64,000 nucleotides of DNA from JAIDVZ01 sp964486285 (GTDB taxonomy: Bacteria; Verrucomicrobiota; Verrucomicrobiia; Opitutales; JAIRKQ01), in assembly GCA_964486285.1 (NCBI GenBank), contig CAZALH010000001.1, positions 62,001 through 126,000 of the forward strand. The letters are read 5' to 3'. Within the stretch, counting starts at the first letter, position 1. Each line of letters opens with the position of its first letter. Shown one piece after another: positions 28,010 to 35,611 of the stretch. The notes beneath the pieces were generated by a model, which was not told the DNA's origin, did not search any database, and was given only the letters and a program-made list of their open reading frames with translations. Both the position numbers and the translations under genes were made by a program.

Positions 28010-28943
28010 AAAAATTGTCGTAGGATTATGCACCTTTCACAGAAATGATTTATTAGATGGTGCAATTGAAAGTTTATCTCGTAACGACTTACCAGACGAC
28101 GCTAGTGTAGAATTTGTACTTGTAGATAATGACACAAATGGAGGAGCTAAAGAAATTTTTGATTACTGGCACAACGCTTTACCATTTAAGAGTCACTACT
28201 TTATTGAACCTCGACAAGGTATAGTGCATGCTCGAAATCGTGTTTTGGAAGAAGCATTAAAGCTAGGAGCTACTGAAATCGCCTTGTTTGATGATGATGA
28301 AATTGTATCGCAACAGTGGTTGTGTTCATTATGGAATTACTATAAAAACGCCTTTGTTATATGTGTTGGGGGACCAATGTATCGCTTATTGCCGGCAGAT
28401 ACCAATAAAACATTAATTAAAATATGGAGCGTTGACACCAATCATAACACTGGCGATCCTTACATATTTTCCACAAACAATTGCCTATTGTCAAGTGAAC
28501 TGGTACGGCCAGATAAAATGAATTTACGTTTTGATGAATTCTTTAATCACTTAGGTGGAGAAGATTCAAAATTTGCACTAGATACTATTCATCAAAAATG
28601 TCTTGGAGTGGCATTTGTAAAAGAAGCAGTTTCTGTAGAAAGATTTACAAAGCAACGTGCCACTTTTAAATACCTCCTAAAAAGATACTTCGGAAGTGGC
28701 AATTTGGTACCTATTATTTTCTACCGCTCCCATATGCAACAGTCTCCTTTTTCCCTTATTAGAAGTATATTAAAATTTATTAAATACGGCACATTCATTC
28801 CATTCGCTATCTTATTTGGGAAATATCGTTTTTGGATGACTCTTGCTAAGGCAGCACAGTCTGCTGGACTGATCATGGGGTTCTTTCATAAAGGATATGA
28901 ATACTATAGCTTAAAAAGCTTAAAGTCAGAACTGAATTTCTAG
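27960..28943 (+). CDS. Family 2 glycosyltransferase
   Basis: 327 residues from the ATG at 27960, chosen because GAGGA lies eight bases upstream. In-frame ATGs at 27936 and 27945 lack a usable site. It has a GT-A fold: KIVVGLCTFHRNDLLDGAIESLS, then FVLVDNDTNGG, the DXD-like IALFDDDEIVSQQWL, and a later GGEDSKFALD (acceptor/base region). A hydrophobic C-terminal stretch (about residues 260-320) could associate with the membrane. It probably adds a sugar to an envelope glycan; donor and acceptor are unknown. It overlaps the TPR gene by 50 bp. Confidence 0.88.
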   Translation: MDIPNKNKQSTIKHSNKKIVVGLCTFHRNDLLDGAIESLSRNDLPDDASVEFVLVDNDTNGGAKEIFDYWHNALPFKSHYFIEPRQGIVHARNRVLEEALKLGATEIALFDDDEIVSQQWLCSLWNYYKNAFVICVGGPMYRLLPADTNKTLIKIWSVDTNHNTGDPYIFSTNNCLLSSELVRPDKMNLRFDEFFNHLGGEDSKFALDTIHQKCLGVAFVKEAVSVERFTKQRATFKYLLKRYFGSGNLVPIIFYRSHMQQSPFSLIRSILKFIKYGTFIPFAILFGKYRFWMTLAKAAQSAGLIMGFFHKGYEYYSLKSLKSELNF

Positions 28944-28961
28944 TAAAATAGAAGATTAATT

Positions 28962-29738
28962 TTATAAGATACTATACTTATCAGCATATTCTCGACGTGT
29001 CATAACGACACCCGGTGTCATAGTATACATATAGCCTATACCATGCAATGTTTTAACATTATTCATAGTGTAACCATTTTTCTTAAAAAGCTGCCGTAAT
29101 TTTACGATATATTGATCCATTGAACGGCTGCGGATATTAGCACCTTCTCCCCAAACACTATGAATGATATTTTTTCTACTCAAAATTATATCTTTATTTG
29201 CAGCAAAATGCTTTAAAATTCCCACTTCTTTTTTCCCTATGCGAGCAACATTCCCATTGGGGAATCGTATTTGCATCAATGATGGCCAAACTGTAGCATC
29301 GCAAAAAGCGAAATTACGATCATTAAGTGTAGCATTTTCGGTAATTAAAAAATCACTCGCCCTCGATGTTCTGCGTAAAATTGTTCTTATTCGAGCGATT
29401 AATTCAGTAAAACTAAACGGCTTCGTTACATAATCATCAGCACCACTATCAAATCCTTTTAACTTATAAAACTCATCCGAAAACCCCGTTAAAAAGATTA
29501 CAGGAATCGATATTCCTAACCCATGCAATTGGCTCATGACATTAAAACCATCAATATCTGGCAAATTAATATCCAGCAAGATAATGGACGCATAGTCACG
29601 CTTTAAAAATTTTATGACATCCGCACCATTATGGAATGTTCGAACATTCATTCCAGATAAATTAATTTGTTTCTCAAGTACCTCAGTTAACCGAACATCG
29701 TCCTCGGCAAGTAAAATTAAGGGCTTAATATTTGGCAT
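28962..29738 (-). CDS. OmpR-family response regulator
   Basis: 258 residues. Receiver domain (1-125): ILLAEDDVRL with the acidic pair, ILLDINLPDIDGFNV with the phosphoacceptor Asp, FLTGFSDE with the switch Thr, and DYVTKPFSF with the conserved Lys. DNA-binding winged-helix domain (about 150-245): RIGKKEVGILKHFA, then RSMDQYIVKLRQLFKKNG and VKTLHGIGYMY. It is a two-component transcription regulator. No histidine kinase gene lies in the window, so it is an orphan here. Confidence 0.93.
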   Translation of the reverse strand: MPNIKPLILLAEDDVRLTEVLEKQINLSGMNVRTFHNGADVIKFLKRDYASIILLDINLPDIDGFNVMSQLHGLGISIPVIFLTGFSDEFYKLKGFDSGADDYVTKPFSFTELIARIRTILRRTSRASDFLITENATLNDRNFAFCDATVWPSLMQIRFPNGNVARIGKKEVGILKHFAANKDIILSRKNIIHSVWGEGANIRSRSMDQYIVKLRQLFKKNGYTMNNVKTLHGIGYMYTMTPGVVMTRREYADKYSIL

Positions 29739-29863
29739 AAAAAGATCAGTTTCTTTTTGAAGAAAAAAGACATTTTACCAAAGTCAAACGTAAATTTAAA
29801 AATTTTGATAAATTTTTATTTGTTCCTATATTTTTAACATTTTTTTATCAAAAAAGACAACAA

Positions 29864-30412
29864 TTAAATATAATTAAGAATTTTCCGTTGTAAAAATCGT
29901 GAAAATTCAACTAAAGAAGAAAACTCTAGACAATATCTACTTTTTATGAGCTCATCAATATCAGCAGTTTTTCTATGACCTGTATTTACAAAAACTGGTG
30001 TTATGTTCGCATTTATTGCAGCTAAAATGTCACAATATTTATCACCTACCATAAAACATTTTTTCTTATCTAAAAAATACTTTTTTATCATCTCTTCTAT
30101 AAACCTCGGTGAAGGCTTTCGATAGGTTATCGGCTCATCAATACCATCAATTGCAAGGCACTTTTCACAAAAAAAATCCCCAAACCCAATCTCGGTTAAC
30201 ATTTGTTTATTACAGGCATGAACATCATTTAAAGTATACAACCCACGAACAACCCCACTTTGATTACTAAACAAAAATAATTTACACTTAAAAGTAAGAA
30301 AAGTTTGTATCGCTTCGATTGTTCCAGGAATTAGTTCTACGTCCTGTGGATACTTAAGATAGTGTTTATCTACGATCAAAGTACCATCACGATCTAGAAA
30401 AATATTCAGCAT
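29864..30412 (-). CDS. gmhB: D-glycero-beta-D-manno-heptose 1,7-bisphosphate 7-phosphatase
   Basis: 182 residues from the ATG at 30412 (an in-frame TTG at 30421 is the alternative), normal for GmhB. HAD-family phosphatase: motif I NIFLDRDGTLIVD, motif II FLFSNQSGVVRG, and motif III/IV MVGDKYCDILAAINA. The insert that normally has Cys-x-His zinc ligands reads CEKCLAIDGIDEPITYRKP, keeping two Cys and the RKP substrate signature. It removes the 7-phosphate in ADP-heptose synthesis for the LPS core. It starts inside the end of hldE and is co-transcribed. Confidence 0.92.
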   Translation of the reverse strand: MLNIFLDRDGTLIVDKHYLKYPQDVELIPGTIEAIQTFLTFKCKLFLFSNQSGVVRGLYTLNDVHACNKQMLTEIGFGDFFCEKCLAIDGIDEPITYRKPSPRFIEEMIKKYFLDKKKCFMVGDKYCDILAAINANITPVFVNTGHRKTADIDELIKSRYCLEFSSLVEFSRFLQRKILNYI

Positions 30413-31379
30413 TTTGTTCAAATTTTATAATTTCATCTGGGAATGCTACTCCAGTACCGCTTTTCCCAACGACTACTCCAGCTGCTAAGTTGGCAAAATG
30501 CATAGCATCATACACCGCAATACCACTACTCATAGCCAATACCAATGCCGCAATCACAGTATCACCTGCCCCAGATACATCAAAAACTTCACGAGAATAC
30601 GTCGGCATCGTCTTTTTAATGTCCCCATTTACACTCAATAACATTCCTTCAGCCCCAAGTGTAACAACTAAATGTTTCGGGCTATATTTTGCGTTAATTA
30701 CTTCACATATACTTTCCAAACCGTCTTCTGGGCTATTGAAAACTTTTCCAGCTAATTCATAAGCTTCTAATTTGTTAGGTGTCATTAAATCAACATTTTT
30801 ATATTTTAGATTATTACTTGGCTTCGGATCAATCGCAATGAATTTATTATACTTTTTAGCTAATTGTATAAAAATTTCTACGTTACGGTTATCCAAAACT
30901 CCTTTATTATAGTCTGATAATATTACAGCATCACACTGCTTAATTCGCGATTCAATATAATTAATATCCGAATCATCATCAATATTGTAAATTGATTTAC
31001 TTCCTTCGCAATCAATACGACACAACTGTTGCCCCCTAACCACAACGCGTGTCTTTACAATTGTACTGACATGATTCTTAATGAATCGCGAATTAAAAGA
31101 TAATGTACTATTAGATAGTATCTTAGAAATTTGTTCCCCAGCACGATCGGAACCAATATACCCACATAGCTCAACATCACCACCTAAACTGAGAATATTT
31201 AATGCGACATTTGCAGCTGCTCCTAATACATAATTTTCTTTTTCTACAACCACTACTGGGACTGGTGCTTCCGGAGATATCCTATTAGCATCACCTATAA
31301 GGTAATGGTCAAGCATAATGTCTCCTATGACTAGGATCTTACATTCCTTAATTTTGGACAGTATCGTGTCTATCGTCAT
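30387..31379 (-). CDS. hldE: D-glycero-beta-D-manno-heptose-7-phosphate kinase (HldE kinase domain)
   Basis: 330 residues from the ATG at 31379. The longer frame to 31448 adds 23 hydrophobic residues that do not match the family. PfkB/ribokinase-type kinase: KILVIGDIMLDHYLIGDANRISPEAPVPVV is the RfaE signature, followed by YVLGAAANVALNILSLGG and the catalytic loop DVSGAGDTVIAALVLAM. It phosphorylates heptose 7-phosphate in LPS heptose synthesis. The C-terminal nucleotidyltransferase domain of E. coli HldE is absent, so that activity (HldC-like) must be a separate gene not in this window. Its end overlaps the start of gmhB. Confidence 0.93.
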   Translation of the reverse strand: MTIDTILSKIKECKILVIGDIMLDHYLIGDANRISPEAPVPVVVVEKENYVLGAAANVALNILSLGGDVELCGYIGSDRAGEQISKILSNSTLSFNSRFIKNHVSTIVKTRVVVRGQQLCRIDCEGSKSIYNIDDDSDINYIESRIKQCDAVILSDYNKGVLDNRNVEIFIQLAKKYNKFIAIDPKPSNNLKYKNVDLMTPNKLEAYELAGKVFNSPEDGLESICEVINAKYSPKHLVVTLGAEGMLLSVNGDIKKTMPTYSREVFDVSGAGDTVIAALVLAMSSGIAVYDAMHFANLAAGVVVGKSGTGVAFPDEIIKFEQNAEYFSRS

Positions 31380-31452
31380 ACTACAACACCACACGTACAA
31401 CATATTACAAAAAAATTGATAATAGCAAATAAAAAATATATTTAACATTACT

Positions 31453-32448
31453 GTGCGTATCCAACTTTTGATTTACAGTATTACTATATCGATTATACAT
31501 TGTTTACTTGTAGCTTCTGGAGAAATACTGGACTACAAAATATCAGAGTTTAATCAAAACAACTACGATGTCGCTGTAGAATCTCTTATTAAAAACTTTG
31601 AAAAAAGTAATAATACATCCATTGCGCCAGGTCATAAAGGAACAATTGCATTGCGTATTTACACTTATAGTGGTCCTGGATTATGTACTCCTCCAGAACT
31701 AATATTAGCGTTAAGTAAGTCATTAACAAATCGTGGGTTCAAAACAGAAAATATTCTCATCATAGGAGATTCAAAATATAATTTACTCAAATGTGGGTAT
31801 ATAAGTTCACGCATTAATAGCGACAATGCTACGTTTCATAATATGCCGGTATTTTGGATAGACGATGAACAATTTTACAGTGACCAGTGGGCATACAAAA
31901 GTTCTTTAACCTCAACAGGTACAACTATAATCAATCAAAATATATTATCTGGCATTAACAGCAGCGCGAAACAATTTACAAAAAGTTATTTACCGACAAT
32001 GTTAATGTTTGGTGTGGATTATTGGATAAACATTCCCACTTACTGTGGACATTCTCAACACGGAGTAGTCGGCAGCATAATTCAAGGAGCAATATTTAAT
32101 ATAAGCAACAACAAACGATTTTTAGATAATCCAATAAATTGTGCCAAAATCGCACCACAAATATATGCAATCCCTGAATTAAGTGAACATTGCTTATTTT
32201 CTATTACGTCCCTTGAACGTTTTCAATATGTTGATACTCTATCATATAATGAAAATTATATACAATCTTTACCTCATATACTACTAAGTAATGATCCAAT
32301 AGCACTAGATAGTTTATGTACTAAAATAATAAATTACATAAAAAAGAAACATAATATCAATAAATTACAGCATTGTCCAAATATCTTAAAATATGGTGAA
32401 CGATTAAATCTTGGAACAACACAATACAAAATACTACAGGCAAAATAA
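31453..32448 (+). CDS. DUF362-like secreted protein
   Basis: 331 residues from a GTG start. A hydrophobic N-terminus (about residues 4-20) looks like a signal peptide. The body resembles DUF362-type proteins: TIALRIYTYSGPGLCTPPELILALSKSL, then LPTMLMFGVDYWINIPTYCGHSQHGVVGSI, and near the C-terminus the pattern ILLSNDPIALDSLCTKIIN (DPVALD in the family). The function of the family is not settled. Few Cys residues remain, and no ferredoxin motif is seen. It is divergent from hldE with a 73-bp gap and ends at a clear hairpin. Confidence 0.65.
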   Translation: MRIQLLIYSITISIIHCLLVASGEILDYKISEFNQNNYDVAVESLIKNFEKSNNTSIAPGHKGTIALRIYTYSGPGLCTPPELILALSKSLTNRGFKTENILIIGDSKYNLLKCGYISSRINSDNATFHNMPVFWIDDEQFYSDQWAYKSSLTSTGTTIINQNILSGINSSAKQFTKSYLPTMLMFGVDYWINIPTYCGHSQHGVVGSIIQGAIFNISNNKRFLDNPINCAKIAPQIYAIPELSEHCLFSITSLERFQYVDTLSYNENYIQSLPHILLSNDPIALDSLCTKIINYIKKKHNINKLQHCPNILKYGERLNLGTTQYKILQAK

Positions 32449-32456
32449 CAAATTAA

Positions 32457-32492
32457 ATGGCAGTAGAACTTACTACTGCCATAAAAATTTTC
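32457..32492 (+). terminator. Hairpin after the DUF362-like gene
   Basis: TGGCAGTAG (32458-32466) and CTACTGCCA (32473-32481) form a perfect nine-pair stem with a six-base loop, extended by one A-T pair. Only a short T run follows (AAAAATTTT), so it is a plausible but not textbook intrinsic terminator. Confidence 0.65.
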
Positions 32493-32694
32493 CTGAATTA
32501 TTACTAACTAAATTGATCCCGACTGCTTATAAGACGAATTATGGAAACATATGTTCAAAAAAACATAAAAATTTTAAGAAGGAATATATATTATAAATAG
32601 TTTTTAAACTTTAAATTTGCAATAACTACACCATAATACTTGAAAAAAATGTTGCTTCTATCAGCAAAATTTTTACAGTACACTTTTATAAGTT

Positions 32695-33342
32695 ATGCTT
32701 AAAATCCTAAAAAAGTCGTTTTTAACGGGATTGATACTCCTACTTCCGATAGGGATAACTGGATTAATAGTTAATTTCATGCTAGATTACATAGGGGAAC
32801 CTACTAGTAGAATTCTATTTTATTGGTTAGACATAAGCATACGTAACAAACTAATAACAAATATATTAATCAATTTAATTTCTACACTATTTGTTTTAAC
32901 ACTGATTACTTTGATTGGGCTGCTATCACGTTACTTCTTCGGGAAATGGCTATTTAAAATGACAGAACGTATTATTAATCGCGTTCCTCTCGTTAGAAGT
33001 ATTTATAAAAGTTCTAAACAAATAATCACGACTTTTGGCGAAAGCAATATGTCTGCTTTCTCGAAAACAGTGCTTATTCCTTATCCACATCCAGGGTCAT
33101 ATGCTATTGGATTTCTTACAAGTGATACAGTAGGAGAAATTCAAGAAAAAACAGGGAAGCATGTAGTAAATATTTTTGTCCCTACTACTCCCAATCCGAC
33201 AAGTGGTTTTTTATTAATGGTCCCCCAAGAAGATGTTATTGAACTAGAAATGAGTGTTGGGGATGGTGTTAAAATGATAATTTCTGGGGGGATTGTTGTT
33301 CCTCCGTATGATGCAAATAAAAATAAAACAATAGGAGGTTAA
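32695..33342 (+). CDS. DUF502 family membrane protein
   Basis: 215 residues. Two transmembrane helices near residues 8-28 and 55-80 (FLTGLILLLPIGITGLIVNF and NLISTLFVLTLITLIGLL), then the conserved cytoplasmic or periplasmic domain with RVPLVRSIYKSSKQI, LIPYPHPGSYAIGFLT, and VFVPTTPNPTSGFLLMVP, the DUF502 signature. The role is unknown. It precedes ybaB by one base and holA by a further four, so all three are expected to be one transcript. Confidence 0.92.
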   Translation: MLKILKKSFLTGLILLLPIGITGLIVNFMLDYIGEPTSRILFYWLDISIRNKLITNILINLISTLFVLTLITLIGLLSRYFFGKWLFKMTERIINRVPLVRSIYKSSKQIITTFGESNMSAFSKTVLIPYPHPGSYAIGFLTSDTVGEIQEKTGKHVVNIFVPTTPNPTSGFLLMVPQEDVIELEMSVGDGVKMIISGGIVVPPYDANKNKTIGG

Positions 33343-33343
33343 C

Positions 33344-33622
33344 ATGGAAGACATGGAAAAATTACTAGAAAATATGACAAAAATGAAAGATGGCATGGAA
33401 GCCATGCAGCAAGAATTGGCATCTTATGTTGAACACTATTCTGAAAATGGTGTAACATTGGATGTGCATGGTGATGGTGTAATTACTGGGTTAACATTTG
33501 CTGATGGGACAAGTGCAAATACTATTCAAACAGCAATAAACAATGCAAACGCTAAAATAAAGGATTATATCACTAAAAAGATGAATGATATAACACCTGC
33601 TGAATTGCGCGAGCAAAAGTAA
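33344..33622 (+). CDS. YbaB/EbfC nucleoid-associated protein
   Basis: 92 residues, a little shorter than the usual 105. It has an N-terminal helix (LLENMTKMKDGMEAMQQEL), then a beta segment (VTLDVHGDGVITGLTF) and C-terminal helices, the YbaB/EbfC order. The dimer binds DNA and is often encoded beside replication genes (dnaX, recR). Here it sits between DUF502 and holA. A strong AGGAGG ribosome site lies five bases before the ATG. Confidence 0.88.
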   Translation: MEDMEKLLENMTKMKDGMEAMQQELASYVEHYSENGVTLDVHGDGVITGLTFADGTSANTIQTAINNANAKIKDYITKKMNDITPAELREQK

Positions 33623-33626
33623 TTAA

Positions 33627-34682
33627 ATGTCATCAAGTAATATATTGTTTATATATGGCAGCGACGATTTTTTAGTAGATCGTCGCGCGCGCGCTTTATA
33701 TAAAAAACTATGCCCAGATGCTACGATTTTACAATATGACAATAAATTAGATTTAACAACTTACATAAAAAGTATTTATGAAAATTTAAATACTATATCA
33801 TTATTTACAAATAATAACAATATATGGATTCGTGGAATAACATTTCTAGGTGAAAATATCTCTGAATCTTATCAAGCATCTATAAAATTTTTAATAGAAA
33901 CTCTGCAAATTGCAGCTAAAGATAGCATTATTATAATATCTGCTAGTCCTGTAGACAAACGTAAAAAAACATTCAAAGAAATTTCACAACTATCTGAATG
34001 TCAAGAAGTTAGCAACATTAACGAAAATAATATACATGATCATATAACGACCTTATGTCATGAAAACAATGTATCAATTTCCCCACAAGCTGTAGAATTG
34101 TTATATAATTTAATTGGGGATGATGCACGATTATTAAAACTAGAAATTGACAAACTTGCCACTTATATCTTTGGCGATCATAATATTATAACACGTGAAG
34201 ATGTAGCTACTCTTGTAGAACCGACATGTGCTGATGAATTCTTCCCACAAATAGAACAATTTTTTAGTCAAGATATTAATAAAACTTTTGATATGCTTGA
34301 ACGTTACATTTTTTTTAATCATGAAACTCGTCCATTACTAATAGGATTGCAAAATCGCATACGCCTGATGATACAGATACGTGCATTAATTGATTCGCAA
34401 ATTTTACCATCAAAAAATTCTATAACAGCTGCGAAATTAAGTAACATTGCTCAAAGATTTTTCTGCAACGCTACACCTAAAACATCATATAATATTTTTT
34501 CTCAAAACCCTTGGTATATAACTAATCTATTATCAACAACAAATCAATATTCTCTAGAACATCTATTAAAACTACAAATGTCAATCATGCACGCAATTTC
34601 AGAAACATCTCAACGGTATAATGAACAATTAACAGTTATTAAGCAATTAGCTTATAAGTTTCAATTACCACAACCATCTTGA
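33627..34682 (+). CDS. holA: DNA polymerase III subunit delta
   Basis: 351 residues, standard length. It opens the sliding clamp within the clamp loader. The N-terminus ILFIYGSDDFLVDRRARALYKK matches the HolA start (the degenerate P-loop strand), followed by IIIISASPVDKRKKTFKEI (the SxxLDKRKKFxK region), then IGDDARLLKLEIDKLATY and EPTCADEFFPQIEQFF. A C-terminal helical collar follows. Encoded downstream of DUF502 and ybaB in a tight group. Confidence 0.93.
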   Translation: MSSSNILFIYGSDDFLVDRRARALYKKLCPDATILQYDNKLDLTTYIKSIYENLNTISLFTNNNNIWIRGITFLGENISESYQASIKFLIETLQIAAKDSIIIISASPVDKRKKTFKEISQLSECQEVSNINENNIHDHITTLCHENNVSISPQAVELLYNLIGDDARLLKLEIDKLATYIFGDHNIITREDVATLVEPTCADEFFPQIEQFFSQDINKTFDMLERYIFFNHETRPLLIGLQNRIRLMIQIRALIDSQILPSKNSITAAKLSNIAQRFFCNATPKTSYNIFSQNPWYITNLLSTTNQYSLEHLLKLQMSIMHAISETSQRYNEQLTVIKQLAYKFQLPQPS

Positions 34683-34762
34683 AATTAAGCTAGTGATCGT
34701 CAATTTATTTGGAATGAAAAATACACAGATCTCGTTTAAAATCAACAAATTGCAACCAAAGT

Positions 34763-35611
34763 CTAGACATTATTTTTTTTAAAAAAGAAATATACAAGAC
34801 ATATAAACAGCATCATTACTGCACACGTCACGATTTTATATAATTCAATCGTTTCATGAAAAAACAATACAGAAACCAATATAGATAATGGGATTTGTAA
34901 ATTATTCATAACAGCGACAACTGGCGTTTTAACAAGCATTATGCCAGTATCCCACAAATAGTGGCATATACCACAACAAGTAATCCCTAAAAACATTGCC
35001 CACCCAAATGCATTCCATGTCAATGGCGAATGTTCGCACCTAACAATCAGTGCTAATATACAACATACACATAGCCCACCTAGGTACAAAATACTCATAC
35101 TTTGCTTAAAAGTAATATTAGTATGATTTTGAAAAAATTTCTTCACTAACACTTGTCCATAAGCAAACGATAAATTTGAACATTGTAACAATAACACCCC
35201 ATACTTATTAAATGAATATTGTCCACTATACAGGACTAAAAATGACAATAATATACAGATAGTGGCTAAAAAACACGGTATTGCTAACTTTGTTTTATTT
35301 AAAATACCGTCTATAAAGGTAACATATATTGGAGTAGTTATGAGTAATAATGCTACTTCATATGCTCCCAAGAACAAAAAAGACATCTGAAAAAAAACAT
35401 ACATTAGCCCAAATTCAAGTGCACCAAGTAACACTAACTTAACAAACAACGATAACGACAATCCACGCCTACTAAAAGCAGGGGAAAACAAAACAACAGA
35501 TATTGCACAAAAAATACACGACACAACAAATGGATTTGTCCCAGTTAGTGCATGCTTATTTAGTGAATAAGAAAATGACCAAATTAACGAAGCTAATAAT
35601 AACTGCCACAT
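34763..35611 (-). CDS. EamA/DMT family transporter
   Basis: 282 residues with about ten hydrophobic helices in two related halves, as in the EamA drug/metabolite transporter family. The conserved second-half pattern is seen at LGITCCGICHYLWDTGIMLVKTPVVAVMNNLQIPLSILVSVLFFHETI, matching the family motif near helices 8-9. The substrate cannot be told from sequence. Its ATG immediately follows the stop of topB (TAGATG), so it is the second gene of that transcript. Confidence 0.88.
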   Translation of the reverse strand: MWQLLLASLIWSFSYSLNKHALTGTNPFVVSCIFCAISVVLFSPAFSRRGLSLSLFVKLVLLGALEFGLMYVFFQMSFLFLGAYEVALLLITTPIYVTFIDGILNKTKLAIPCFLATICILLSFLVLYSGQYSFNKYGVLLLQCSNLSFAYGQVLVKKFFQNHTNITFKQSMSILYLGGLCVCCILALIVRCEHSPLTWNAFGWAMFLGITCCGICHYLWDTGIMLVKTPVVAVMNNLQIPLSILVSVLFFHETIELYKIVTCAVMMLFICLVYFFFKKNNV

